From: Cupriavidus pauculus
GTDB lineage: Bacteria; Pseudomonadota; Gammaproteobacteria; Burkholderiales; Burkholderiaceae
Direction: 5' to 3'
Length of the DNA: 64,000 nucleotides
Assembly: GCF_008693385.1 (NCBI RefSeq)
Contig: NZ_CP044067.1
Coordinates: 682,001 to 746,000 of the forward strand
Below are positions 54,368 to 63,386 of this stretch, one piece after another. Position 1 is the stretch's first letter; each line of letters begins with the position of its first letter. The notes under the pieces are model-generated. The model did no database searches and had not been told where the DNA came from. It saw only the letters and a list, made by a program, of their open reading frames with translations. The position numbers and the translations under genes were made by a program.

Positions 54368-54401
54368 GACGTTTCGAGCATGCGGTCGTTCGAAACGTCA
54401 A
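54368..54401. promoter_or_regulatory. 11-bp inverted repeat
   Basis: TGACGTTTCGA (54368-54378) and TCGAAACGTCA (54391-54401) around a 12-base spacer. It begins only 4 bases after the previous repeat; together they form a double cruciform-like element. Confidence 0.55.
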
Positions 54402-54547
54402 ACGGAGAACGCGGAGATATGTCGCGGTGTTTCACCGTCCGGCCATGACATCGGTCGACATAATTGCCAGATGGCCCCCGCCCTGACCGGCTCCTACAGT
54501 TGGCTCACCGACGCACACACGTCATCGCTCAACCACCGGAAACGATC

Positions 54548-55471
54548 ATGGAAAACCTTCACTACATCGCGTTCTTCGTCACGGGAATCGTCGTGGCGGC
54601 TTCATTCGCAGAGGCCTTCTTTCTGGCGCGCAAGGCACGCCGCGAAGGCAGGGAATACCACTGGCACGAGATGGGCCTGTCCCTCGCCGACATGGTCGGC
54701 CGCAAGCTGATGGCCTTCCTGCCGCTCTCGCTGGCCACGCCGATCTTCGCGTTTGCCTGGCAGCACCGCCTCTTCACCGTCGAGATCAACAGCGCGCTGG
54801 CCGTGCTGCTGCTCTTCGTCGGGCAGGAGTTCTGCTACTACTGGTACCACCGCGCCTCGCACCGCATCCGCTTCTTCTGGGCCACGCACGCCGTGCACCA
54901 CTCGCCCAACGAGCTGACGCTAGGCACCGCGTACCGCCTCGGCTGGACCGGCAAGATCACGGGCACCGCCGTCTTCTTCGCGCCGCTGGTCTTCCTCGGT
55001 GTGCGCCCGGAAGTGGTCCTGGCCACGCTGAGCCTGAACCTGCTGTACCAGTTCTGGCTGCACACCACGTGGATCCCCAAGCTGGGCTGGCTCGAGTATG
55101 TGTTCAATACCCCGTCGGCCCACCGCGTGCACCATGCTTCGAATGTCGATTACCTCGATGCCAACTACGGCGGCGTGCTGATCGTCTTCGACCGGCTGTT
55201 CGGCACCTACGTGGAAGAACGGGAAGACGAACCCTGCCGCTTCGGCCTGGTCCACCCGACGACGACGCACAACCCGCTTGTGAACCAGTTCGAACACTGG
55301 ATCAGCCTGGGCAAGGACATGAAGGATGCGGGCAGCATGCTGAACGCGATCGGCTACCTGACCATGCCGCCGGGCTGGGCACCGAACGGCGAAGGCACGA
55401 CGACCGAGGCACTGCGCAAGCAGCATCAGCAACAGCAGCAGCAGCAGGAGATGGCGGCAAGCGCCGGCTGA
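54548..55471 (+). CDS. Sterol desaturase / fatty acid hydroxylase family membrane protein
   Basis: 307 residues. Integral membrane di-iron enzyme: His boxes YWYHRASHR, HAVHHSPN and AHRVHHAS, with several hydrophobic segments (YIAFFVTGIVVAASFAEAFFLA; LFTVEINSALAVLLLFVGQE). The C-terminal tail is polyglutamine (KQHQQQQQQQEM) from CAG/CAA repeats at 55421-55448. It hydroxylates or desaturates a lipid; the substrate cannot be told. Start MENLHYIAFF after a weak ribosome site. Confidence 0.88.
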   Translation: MENLHYIAFFVTGIVVAASFAEAFFLARKARREGREYHWHEMGLSLADMVGRKLMAFLPLSLATPIFAFAWQHRLFTVEINSALAVLLLFVGQEFCYYWYHRASHRIRFFWATHAVHHSPNELTLGTAYRLGWTGKITGTAVFFAPLVFLGVRPEVVLATLSLNLLYQFWLHTTWIPKLGWLEYVFNTPSAHRVHHASNVDYLDANYGGVLIVFDRLFGTYVEEREDEPCRFGLVHPTTTHNPLVNQFEHWISLGKDMKDAGSMLNAIGYLTMPPGWAPNGEGTTTEALRKQHQQQQQQQEMAASAG

Positions 55472-55493
55472 GCGGAAGGAAATGTAATGAGGA

Positions 55494-55517
55494 AACGGGC
55501 AGCGATGGCTGCCCGTT
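55494..55517. terminator. Hairpin between the hydroxylase and pcaD
   Basis: 10-bp stem AACGGGCAGC / GCTGCCCGTT with a GATG loop, 22 bp after the hydroxylase stop. The T-run is short; it may serve both convergent genes. Confidence 0.55.
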
Positions 55518-55542
55518 CTGGCTTAACGACCAGCGTCCGCCA

Positions 55543-56319
55543 CTAACGTCCGCGCAGGAACCTGACGACGTGTTCGGCGAATGGTTCGGGCACCTCCCAG
55601 TTCGAGAGGTGCGCGGCGGGCAGCGCCACGTATCGCGCGCCCGGAATCGCTTCCGCGGCCTCACGCCCCTGTGCCGCGGTGGTGGCCAGGTCCTGCTCGC
55701 CGGCAATCACGAGCACCGGCGCGTCGATCGACGGCAGCAGCCCACGCAGATCGGCATCGCGCACCGCGGCGCAATTGGCCGTATAGCCCGCGACGCTGGC
55801 GGTCTCCAGCATGCGCCGTACCGGCGCGATGTCATCGCCATGCGCGCGCAGGTAAGGTTCGGTGAACCAGCGCGCGAGCACGCCATCGACGATCGCACCC
55901 ATGCCGTCGTGCTCCACCGTCGCGATGCGATTGTTCCAGACCGTCTCCGGCCCGATCAACGCCGCGGTGTTGGCCAGTACGAAGCGGCCGAAGCGCGAGG
56001 CGTGACAGCTGGCAAGGAACATCCCCGTCATGCCACCCATCGACAGCCCACAGAAATGCGCGCGTTCGATGCCCGCATGATCCATGATGGCGACGACGTC
56101 GGCCGCGAGCTCGGCCATGCCGAACGATGCCGAGGGCAACGCCGAGCGGCCATGACCGCGCGTGTCGTAACGCAACACGCGGTAGTGCAACGTCAGCGCG
56201 GTCATCTGCGGGTCCCACATCTCGAGCGTAGTGCCCAGCGAATTCGACATCACGAGGACGGGCTTGCCGGCCTCTCCCTCGATGACGTAATGCAGCCGAC
56301 GCGTGGGCTCAATCGGCAT
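55543..56319 (-). CDS. pcaD: 3-oxoadipate enol-lactonase
   Basis: 258-residue alpha/beta hydrolase. Nucleophile Ser in CGLSMGGMTGMFLA, oxyanion region MSNSLGTTLEMWDPQ, and catalytic His in PAAHLSNWE, the form typical of PcaD. It hydrolyses 3-oxoadipate enol-lactone to 3-oxoadipate in the beta-ketoadipate pathway, directly after CatC. Its start overlaps the end of the Bug gene by 11 bases, so they are coupled. Confidence 0.93.
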   Translation of the reverse strand: MPIEPTRRLHYVIEGEAGKPVLVMSNSLGTTLEMWDPQMTALTLHYRVLRYDTRGHGRSALPSASFGMAELAADVVAIMDHAGIERAHFCGLSMGGMTGMFLASCHASRFGRFVLANTAALIGPETVWNNRIATVEHDGMGAIVDGVLARWFTEPYLRAHGDDIAPVRRMLETASVAGYTANCAAVRDADLRGLLPSIDAPVLVIAGEQDLATTAAQGREAAEAIPGARYVALPAAHLSNWEVPEPFAEHVVRFLRGR

Positions 56320-57286
56320 GGATCCCCCGCTCGCGAATCAGTGCGCCCCACTTGGCCGTCTCCTTCGCCAGATGATCCTTGAGCTGCGCGGGCGTGCTGC
56401 CGATCGGCTCCGCGCCGATACCGGCCAGCCGCTGCCGCACCGCGGGCTTCTTCAGCGATTCGAGCATCGCGCGGTTGAGCGTGTCGATGACGGCCTGCGG
56501 CGTCTTCGCGGGCACGAACGTCGCGAACCACGGCGACAGCTCGTAGCCCGGCACGCCAGCCTCCGCCACCGTCGGCACATTGGGCAGCGCGGACGACCGC
56601 ACGCTCGTGGTCACGGCGATCGGCGTGAGCTTGCCGCTATCGATATGGGGCTTGGCCGACGTGATGCTGTCGAACATGTAGTCCACCTGCCCGCCCAGCA
56701 GATCCGTCATGGCCGGGCCCGACCCCTTGTAAGGGATATGCAGCAGGTCCACATGCGCCATGGACGTGAAGAGCTCGCCGGCCAGATGGATGGACGTGCC
56801 GTTGCCCGCCGACGCATAGGTGTACTTGCCGGGCTTCGCCTTCGCGCTGGCGATGACGTCGGCCACGGTCTTGCTGGGGTTTTTCGCCTTGCTGGTGACC
56901 AGCACGTTCGGCACCACCGCGAGCAGCGACACCGGCGCGAAATCCTTGATCGGATCGTAGCTGAGCTTGCCGTACAGCGCGGGGTTAACGGCCATGCCAT
57001 TGGCCACGATGATCAGCGTGTAGCCGTCGGCCGGCGCGCGCGCCACGAGCTCCGCGCCGATATTGCCGCCCGCGCCGGGACGGTTCTCCACCACGATGGC
57101 CTGCCCCAGCGACTTCGACATGTCCTCGCCGAGCGTGCGCGCGATATTGTCCATGGCGCCGCCCGCGGGGAACGGGACGATCCAGCGGATGGGGTGGTCG
57201 GGATAGGCGGCATGCGCGGGGGCGGCGGCGAACACCGCCGAAGTCGCTACGGCGAGGGTCGCCAGCGAGGGCAGCAAGGACTTCAT
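56309..57286 (-). CDS. Bug-family periplasmic solute-binding protein in the cat operon
   Basis: 325 residues with a signal peptide ending APAHA. Bug marks: YPDHPIRWIVPFPAGGAMDNIAR, VVENRPGAGGNIGAELVARAPADGYT, HIPYKGSGPAMTDLLGG. Location between catC and pcaD suggests it binds an aromatic acid or a lactone intermediate of this pathway. Confidence 0.92.
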   Translation of the reverse strand: MKSLLPSLATLAVATSAVFAAAPAHAAYPDHPIRWIVPFPAGGAMDNIARTLGEDMSKSLGQAIVVENRPGAGGNIGAELVARAPADGYTLIIVANGMAVNPALYGKLSYDPIKDFAPVSLLAVVPNVLVTSKAKNPSKTVADVIASAKAKPGKYTYASAGNGTSIHLAGELFTSMAHVDLLHIPYKGSGPAMTDLLGGQVDYMFDSITSAKPHIDSGKLTPIAVTTSVRSSALPNVPTVAEAGVPGYELSPWFATFVPAKTPQAVIDTLNRAMLESLKKPAVRQRLAGIGAEPIGSTPAQLKDHLAKETAKWGALIRERGIHAD

Positions 57287-57326
57287 TGTCTCCGTTCCTT
57301 GTTGTAATGGTTATCGGGGTCCGCGA

Positions 57327-57605
57327 TCAGCGGATGGACGACGGGTGCTTGGCGAGCGGCGTCACATGCAGCTTCATGTATGGGAACAGCGGCAGCGCGG
57401 ACAGCAACGCATGCAGCTCGTCGTTCGACTCCACGTCGAACACGCTGTAGTTCGCGTACTCGCCCACCACGCGATATAGCGCCTGCCACTTGCCCTGCCG
57501 CTGCAGGTCCTCCGCGTAGGCCTTCTCGCGCGCCTTGATGGCTTCGAACGTGTCGGCGGGCAGGTGCTGCGGCACCTGTACATCCATCCTGACGAGGAAC
57601 AGCAT
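57327..57605 (-). CDS. catC: Muconolactone isomerase
   Basis: 92 residues, the standard CatC length, MLFLVRMDVQVPQHLPADTFEAIKAREKAYAEDLQRQGKW...GEYANYSVFDVESNDELHALLSALPLFPYMKLHVTPLAKHPSSIR. Converts muconolactone to 3-oxoadipate enol-lactone. Follows catB by 54 bp on the minus strand. Confidence 0.95.
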   Translation of the reverse strand: MLFLVRMDVQVPQHLPADTFEAIKAREKAYAEDLQRQGKWQALYRVVGEYANYSVFDVESNDELHALLSALPLFPYMKLHVTPLAKHPSSIR

Positions 57606-57659
57606 GGGATAGTCTCCTTGGTCGATCGTTGGTGGCGTTGCGTGGGTGGCGTTGACAGG

Positions 57660-58781
57660 TCAGGCCTTGCGGCGATAGTGCGCGAGCTTGTCCTCGTCGA
57701 TGGCGAGACCAAGACCCGGCCCCTGCGGCAGATGCAGCGCGAAGTCCCGGAACACCGGACGTTCGGTCACGATATCGTCCTTGACGAGCAACGGACCGAA
57801 CAGCTCGGTGCCCCAGGCCAGCTGCGGCAGCGTGCAGAACCCATGCGCCGCGGCAATGGACCCCACGGCGCCTTCGAGCATCGTGCCGCCATAGAGCGCG
57901 ATGCCAGCCGCGTCGCCCACCGCCGCAGTCCGCAGCATGCCAAAGATGCCGCCGGACTTGGCGATCTTCAGCGCAAATACGTCGGCGGCGCCAAGGCGCG
58001 CGAGTTCCATCGCATCCTCGGGGCCGGTCACGGCTTCGTCGGCCATGATCGGCACCACGAAGCGCGCGGCCAGACGTGCCAGCGCGGCGCGGTGCTCGCG
58101 CGGCGTGGGCTGTTCGATCAGATCGATGCCGGCGGCCTCCAGCGCCGCGATACCGGTGGCCGCCTCGGCCTCGTTCCACGCCTGATTGACATCGACGGTC
58201 ACGCGCGCGCGGTCGCCCAGCGCGCGCTTGATGGCCGAGACATGCGCCACGTCGTCGCGCACGGCGCGGCGGCCGATCTTGAGCTTGAACGTGTTGTGGC
58301 GGCGTTCTTCGAGAAAACGCTCGGCTTCCTCGATATCGCGGCCCGTATCGCCGCTGGCCAGCGTCCAGAGCACGGGCAGCGTGTCGCGCACCGCGCCGCC
58401 GAGCAGCGTGGCCACCGGTACGCCCAGGCGCTTGCCCTGGGCATCGAGCATGGCCGACTCCAGCGCGGACTTGGCGAACCGGTTGCCGCGCGCCACCTTG
58501 TTCAGGCGCGCCATCGCGCCATGGACGTTGGCGGCGTCCTGCCCCATCAGCGCGGGGACCAGGTAGGTGTCGATCGTCAGCTTGATGCCTTCCGGGCTTT
58601 CCTCGCCGTACGACAGGCCGCCGATCGTCGTGGCCTCGCCGATCCCTTCTACGCCGTCGCTGCAACGCAGGCGCACGATGACCAGCGTCTGCTGCTGCAT
58701 CGTGGCCATGGCCAGCTGGTGGGCCCGGATCGTCGGCAGATCGACCAGAATCGCTTCGACGGCGGTGATCGTCGTTGTCAT
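57660..58781 (-). CDS. catB: Muconate cycloisomerase
   Basis: 373 residues of the enolase superfamily. Catalytic TFKLKIGRR (KxK), metal ligands in VTVDVNQAW, LIEQPT and ADEAVTGP. It converts cis,cis-muconate to muconolactone. The start MTTTITAVEA is preferred with GGAGAAGG upstream. First gene of the catB-catC-Bug-pcaD operon, divergent from the CatR-like regulator. Confidence 0.94.
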   Translation of the reverse strand: MTTTITAVEAILVDLPTIRAHQLAMATMQQQTLVIVRLRCSDGVEGIGEATTIGGLSYGEESPEGIKLTIDTYLVPALMGQDAANVHGAMARLNKVARGNRFAKSALESAMLDAQGKRLGVPVATLLGGAVRDTLPVLWTLASGDTGRDIEEAERFLEERRHNTFKLKIGRRAVRDDVAHVSAIKRALGDRARVTVDVNQAWNEAEAATGIAALEAAGIDLIEQPTPREHRAALARLAARFVVPIMADEAVTGPEDAMELARLGAADVFALKIAKSGGIFGMLRTAAVGDAAGIALYGGTMLEGAVGSIAAAHGFCTLPQLAWGTELFGPLLVKDDIVTERPVFRDFALHLPQGPGLGLAIDEDKLAHYRRKA

Positions 58782-58873
58782 ACCTTCTCCATCCGTAAAC
58801 ATGCGTATTCATGCGTTGCACCGAGTATGGACCTTGACGCGACGGGCGTCCAAGACCGAAGATGTCTCGATTC

Positions 58874-58888
58874 ATACCCTGAAGGTAT
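58874..58888. promoter_or_regulatory. ATAC-N7-GTAT site between catB and catR
   Basis: Matches the BenM/CatM/CatR binding consensus ATAC-N7-GTAT; the full inverted repeat is CATACC-N5-GGTATG (58873-58889). A second half-site GCATAC follows at 58995-59000 minus 100, that is 58895-58900. Located 23 bp before the regulator start and 93 bp before catB. Confidence 0.8.
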
Positions 58889-58910
58889 GCCTCGGCATAC
58901 CCCCTCCGCC

Positions 58911-59792
58911 ATGGAACTCCGCCACCTCCGCTATTTCCAGACCGTCGCGCAGGAACTCAACGTGACGCGCGCGGCAGAGAAGCTCCATATGGCGCAGCCG
59001 CCGCTATCGCGCCAGATCCGCCAGTTCGAGGAAGAAGTGGGCGTGGCGCTGTTCGACCGCGTCGCGCGCGGCCTCAGGCTGACCGAGGCGGGCCGCTTCC
59101 TGCTCGACCAGTCGCTGCAACTGACCCAGCGGCTCGAGGAAACGCTGGAAGGCACGCGACGCATCGGCCGCAACGAGAAGCGCTGGTTCAATATCGGCTT
59201 CGTGCCGTCGGTGCTCTACGGCGTGCTGCCGGAACTGATTCGCGAGCTCCGCGAGAACGATGGCGACGTGGAGGTCGGCCTGACCGAGATGATCACGGTG
59301 CAGCAGGTGGAGGCGCTCAAGTCCGGGCGCATCGACCTCGCATTCGGCAGACTGCCATTCAACGATGCCGCGATCGTCCAGCAGGTCGTCATGTCGGAGA
59401 CCCTGGTTGCGGCCATCCCCATTGCCGCCACGCCACCCAAGGCGCCGCCCACCGCGGAAGATCTGGCGCGTCAGCCGCTGATCCTCTACCCCGCCCGGCC
59501 ACGGCCGAGCTACGCGGACCACGTGCTGTCGCTGTTCCGCGCGCAGGGGTTGCAGCCGCGCGTGGTGCAGGAAGCCAACGAACTCCAGACCGCGCTGGGC
59601 CTCGTGGCGTCCGGCCTCGGCATGACGCTCGTGCCCGCGTCGGTGCAGCGGCTGCATCGCGACGATGTGCGATACATACCCATCGAAGCGCCGGGCTTTC
59701 TGTCGCCCGTGATCATGAGCTATCGCGCGGGCGATACGTCGCCGCATCTGGCGCGCACGCTGGCCTGGGTGCGGGAGCGGCTGCACGGCTAG
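58911..59792 (+). CDS. catR: CatR-type LysR regulator
   Basis: 293 residues. MELRHLRYFQTVAQELNVTRAAEKLHMAQPPLSRQIRQFEEEVGVALFDR is the CatR/BenM/CatM type N-terminus. It has an ATAC-N7-GTAT site in its own promoter and is divergent from the catB operon, which it should activate in response to cis,cis-muconate. Confidence 0.88.
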   Translation: MELRHLRYFQTVAQELNVTRAAEKLHMAQPPLSRQIRQFEEEVGVALFDRVARGLRLTEAGRFLLDQSLQLTQRLEETLEGTRRIGRNEKRWFNIGFVPSVLYGVLPELIRELRENDGDVEVGLTEMITVQQVEALKSGRIDLAFGRLPFNDAAIVQQVVMSETLVAAIPIAATPPKAPPTAEDLARQPLILYPARPRPSYADHVLSLFRAQGLQPRVVQEANELQTALGLVASGLGMTLVPASVQRLHRDDVRYIPIEAPGFLSPVIMSYRAGDTSPHLARTLAWVRERLHG

Positions 59793-59915
59793 TGCGGAAA
59801 CGGCACTAGCGCGGATTTATGGAAGACGCCTGGTCCGTGATCGACCACGATGGACAACGTCCCCGTCCCTTGCGACCGGGATCGCATCCTTCGCAGATCG
59901 ATTACAGGAATCAGC

Positions 59916-61316
59916 ATGACCCAGCCATCGCTCAAATGGCGCGACCGCGCCAGCATGACGGAAGCAATGTTGCCGGACGACATTGTCACGGCCTTCAAAT
60001 CGGGCTTTCGTGGAAACCTTATCGGCCCCGCCGATGCAGAGTATGACGCGGCACGCCGGTTGTGGAATGCCGGCATCGACAGGTATCCCGGACTGATCGC
60101 GCGGTGCGCGGACACGCAGGACGTAGCCGCCGCCGTGCGACTCGCCCGGCGGCATCGCATACCGCTCGCCATCAAGGGTGGCGGGCATGGCGTGACCGGA
60201 TGGGCGCTCTGCGACGGCGGACTCGTTATCGACATGTCGGCGATGAACCGTGTGGTCATGCACCCCGAGACCGGCATGGTCGTGGCCGGCGCGGGCGCAC
60301 GGGTCGGCGATCTCAGCACCGTGACGAGCGCATTCGGCCGCGCGGTGCCGATGGGTGCCCATTCGCGAGTCGGCATCGCGGGCCTGACGTCGGGCGGCGG
60401 CATCGGCTGGCTGAGCCGCCGATACGGCCTCGCATGCGACAACCTGATGTCGTGCGAGATCGTGACCGCGGACGGGGCGTCGATCGTGGCCGACGCGCAG
60501 GCCAACCCCGATCTGTTCTGGGGCGTGCGCGGCGGCGCGGGTAACTTCGGGGTGATGACGACATTGGTGTTCCAGTCGCATCCCGTGGATCGGGTGCTCG
60601 GCGGCATCGTGCTGTTTCCGCGCAGCGAGGCGACGCACGTGCTGCGCCAGTACCGCGCATTCATGCAAACCGCACCCGACACCCTGACCGCGTACGCGGC
60701 CTTGATGTCGACGCCGGACGGCGTGCCGGCGGTCGCCGTGATGGTCTGCCATTGCGGCAGCCCAGAAGACGCGATGCGCGATGTCGCGCCGATACGCGCG
60801 TTCGCGACACCGCTCGTGGACACGATCGCCCCGATGCCGTTCGACGTCATGCAGCGCATCGCCGATGCGGGCAGCCCGGACGGATTCCGCAATCGCATTC
60901 AATCGGCGCTGATGCCCGAGCTGACCGATGACGCGATCGCGCAACTCGTCGGCCACGCCGAACGCGCCCCGTCGCCGTTCTGCATGACGCTCGTGCAGTG
61001 CCTGGGCGGTGCGATCGCCCGCACGCCGCTCGATGCCACGGCGTTTCCGCATCGGCATGCGGCGTACAACATCGGCATCGAGGCCAGATGGACCGATGCC
61101 GAGGACGACGCGACGTATGCCGCATGGACGGCTGCATTCGCCGACGCGCTGCGCCCATACTCGGCGGCCACGCAACTCGTCAATTTTCTCGGCGACGATA
61201 GCGCGGACGCCATCTGCAACGCCTTCGGCCCGCACTACGGCCGGCTGCAGCAGCTCAAGCGCCAGTACGACCCCACGAATCTGTTCCTTCGGTGCGCCAA
61301 TATCCGGCCAGGCTGA
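59916..61316 (+). CDS. FAD-linked oxidase, berberine-bridge-enzyme-like
   Basis: 466 residues. FAD_binding_4 domain: IKGGGHGVTGWALCDGGLVIDMS, with the His of GGGHG as the likely covalent FAD attachment; HSRVGIAGLTSGGGIGWLSRRYGLACDNL; the C-terminal BBE segment YGRLQQLKRQYDPTNLF. The Cys of the second flavin bond in plant BBE is absent. Start MTQPSLKW follows AGGAAT. Substrate unknown; it lies between the two CatR-like regulators. Confidence 0.88.
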   Translation: MTQPSLKWRDRASMTEAMLPDDIVTAFKSGFRGNLIGPADAEYDAARRLWNAGIDRYPGLIARCADTQDVAAAVRLARRHRIPLAIKGGGHGVTGWALCDGGLVIDMSAMNRVVMHPETGMVVAGAGARVGDLSTVTSAFGRAVPMGAHSRVGIAGLTSGGGIGWLSRRYGLACDNLMSCEIVTADGASIVADAQANPDLFWGVRGGAGNFGVMTTLVFQSHPVDRVLGGIVLFPRSEATHVLRQYRAFMQTAPDTLTAYAALMSTPDGVPAVAVMVCHCGSPEDAMRDVAPIRAFATPLVDTIAPMPFDVMQRIADAGSPDGFRNRIQSALMPELTDDAIAQLVGHAERAPSPFCMTLVQCLGGAIARTPLDATAFPHRHAAYNIGIEARWTDAEDDATYAAWTAAFADALRPYSAATQLVNFLGDDSADAICNAFGPHYGRLQQLKRQYDPTNLFLRCANIRPG

Positions 61317-61325
61317 CCAGGCGGG

Positions 61326-62243
61326 TCATTCCGATGCGGGCGGCAGGTACTCCATGCCGATTTCCTCGTAGAGGCGATAGATCAGATCGAGCAACGCGCG
61401 CAGGTCTTCCGATTCGTCGAGCGCCCGCGTGCTCATGATGATCGGCGAGACGAGCTTGGGGTCGTCCAGTTCCACATAGGTCACGTCGTCGCGCTTCAGG
61501 CCATAGACGCTGCTCGGCACCACGGCGATGCCCTCGCCCATCGCCACGAGTCCCAGCGCGATCTGCAGCTCGCGCGTTTCCTGAATCCGCCGCGGCCGTA
61601 ACGCGCGGTCGTGGAAAGCGGCCAGCACCTGGTCGGCGAAACTCGGCCGCGGCGCCTTCGGGAAAATGATCAGCGTGTCGTCGAGCAGATCGTGCAGCGC
61701 CAGCTGCGTACGGCCCAACGACAACGGATGCCCCTGCGGCAGCGCCACGATCATGCGCTCCTCGCGCAGTACGACACGTCGCACAGCGGGGTCGTCGTGA
61801 CGTATGCGGCCGAAGCCGACGTCGATGCGGCCCTCCTTCAGCGCCTTGATCTGGTCCATCGTGGACATCTCGTGCAGCGTGAGTTCGATATCCGCATGCG
61901 CGGTGCGAAACCGCCGGATGATGCGCGGCAGCATGCCGTACAGCGTGGAGCCGACGAAACCGATGGACATCGTGCGCTCGATATTGCCCACCCGCCGCGT
62001 CATCGCCTCGAGTTCGGCGGTCTGCGCGAGCAGCTGCATCGCCTGCGTGTAGAAGTAGCGCCCCGTGTCCGTCAGCTTCAGCGGCCGCGCGTTGCGCTCG
62101 AACAGCAGCACGCCGAGCGATTCCTCCAGTTGCTGGATCTGCCGCGATAACGGCGGCTGGGCGATGTGCAGCCTTTCCGCCGCGCGGGTGAAGTTGCGTT
62201 CCTCTGCCACGGCCACGAAGTAACGCAAATGTCTCAGTTCCAT
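61326..62243 (-). CDS. Second CatR/BenM-like LysR regulator
   Basis: 305 residues, MELRHLRYFVAVAEERNFTRAAERLHIAQPPLSRQIQQLEESLGVLLFER, very similar in the N-terminus to the regulator at 58911. A start two codons earlier is possible (62249). An ATAC-N7-GTAT site overlaps its start. It is divergent from catA and benA, so likely controls benzoate to catechol steps. Confidence 0.88.
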   Translation of the reverse strand: MELRHLRYFVAVAEERNFTRAAERLHIAQPPLSRQIQQLEESLGVLLFERNARPLKLTDTGRYFYTQAMQLLAQTAELEAMTRRVGNIERTMSIGFVGSTLYGMLPRIIRRFRTAHADIELTLHEMSTMDQIKALKEGRIDVGFGRIRHDDPAVRRVVLREERMIVALPQGHPLSLGRTQLALHDLLDDTLIIFPKAPRPSFADQVLAAFHDRALRPRRIQETRELQIALGLVAMGEGIAVVPSSVYGLKRDDVTYVELDDPKLVSPIIMSTRALDESEDLRALLDLIYRLYEEIGMEYLPPASE

Positions 62244-62247
62244 CTTC

Positions 62248-62262
62248 ATACCTTTTTGGTAT
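62248..62262. promoter_or_regulatory. ATAC-N7-GTAT site upstream of catA
   Basis: ATACCTTTTTGGTAT fits the CatR/BenM consensus and lies at the start of the second regulator, 153 bp upstream of catA. Confidence 0.75.
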
Positions 62263-62415
62263 CGCCCGGATACTCATTCAGTCTTGGACGGGCCGAATAC
62301 GCGTCAACTATGCTCCCCAACACGTCGCACGGCAAGCTTGAGATAGGGTTAATACCCAGCAAGCATAAAGTGACCGACCGTTCGAACCCACTAGAGAGAC
62401 ATATCGGAGCGAGAC

Positions 62416-63339
62416 ATGACGCACGCTGACATCCAGACGCTGGTCAGGCAATTTCTGGTCGACACGGCCACCCAGGGCACCCCGAACCCGCGCGTCCAGC
62501 AGGTCGTGGTGCGGCTGACAACGGACCTGTTCCAGGCCATCGAAGACCTCGACCTGACCCCGAGCGAAGTCTGGAAAGGCATCGAATATCTGAGCGAAGC
62601 CGGCGCGACGCAGGAGCTCGGCCTGCTGGCCGCGGGCCTCGGCCTGGAACGCTTTCTCGATATCCGCGCCGATGAAGCCGAGGCACGCGCCGGCCTGACG
62701 GGTGCCACCCCGCGCACCATCGAAGGCCCGTTGTATGTCGCGGGCGCGCCCCAGTCCACGGGCTTTGCGCGCCTCGACGACGGCACCGAATCCGCGCAGG
62801 GCGAAGTGCTCTTTATGCAGGGCACCGTGTACGACACCGCGGGCAAGCCGCTGCCTGGCGCGAAGGTCGAGGTCTGGCATGCGAACCTGCTCGGCAACTA
62901 TTCGTTCTTCGACAAGACGCAGTCGGCGTTCAACCTGCGCCGCACGATCGTCACGGATGCGCTGGGCCGCTACGGCTTCCGCAGCAATATGCCGATGGGC
63001 TATGGCTGCCCGCCGCAAGGGACCACGCAGCGCCTGCTCGACCTGCTGGGCCGCCATGGCCGGCGGCCCGCGCATATCCACTTCTTCGTCTCGGCGCCCG
63101 GCCATCGCAAGCTGACGACGCAGATCAATATCGATGGCGACGCGCACCTGTGGGACGACTTCGCGTTTGCCAGCCGCGACGGACTCGTGCCGCCGATCCG
63201 GCGCATCGACGACCCCGCGCAGCTCGACAGGCTTCAGTTGAGCAAGCCGTTCGCGTCGATCGATTTCGACTTCCGGTTGTTGCGCGATGCGGCCGAGGCG
63301 CCCGCCGCGGAAGTCGAGCGCATTCGCGCCGCCGCATAA
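62416..63339 (+). CDS. catA: Catechol 1,2-dioxygenase
   Basis: 307 residues, intradiol dioxygenase. Fe(III) ligands Y162 (GNYSFFD), Y196 (MPMGYGCPP), H220 and H222 (RPAHIHFF). N-terminal helical dimer domain. Converts catechol to cis,cis-muconate. A GGAGCG ribosome site precedes the ATG. The catA-benA order on one strand is a compact benzoate module. Confidence 0.96.
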   Translation: MTHADIQTLVRQFLVDTATQGTPNPRVQQVVVRLTTDLFQAIEDLDLTPSEVWKGIEYLSEAGATQELGLLAAGLGLERFLDIRADEAEARAGLTGATPRTIEGPLYVAGAPQSTGFARLDDGTESAQGEVLFMQGTVYDTAGKPLPGAKVEVWHANLLGNYSFFDKTQSAFNLRRTIVTDALGRYGFRSNMPMGYGCPPQGTTQRLLDLLGRHGRRPAHIHFFVSAPGHRKLTTQINIDGDAHLWDDFAFASRDGLVPPIRRIDDPAQLDRLQLSKPFASIDFDFRLLRDAAEAPAAEVERIRAAA

Positions 63340-63386
63340 GCATCCCGCATAAGCACCCTCGCAAGTACGCCCAGCAGGAGACAACC

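Larger units (their letters stand above)
54238..54547. other. 310-bp divergent promoter region with two long inverted repeats
   Basis: No gene. It separates the porin from the hydroxylase. It holds the 11-bp inverted repeats at 54335-54364 and 54368-54401. Confidence 0.6.
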
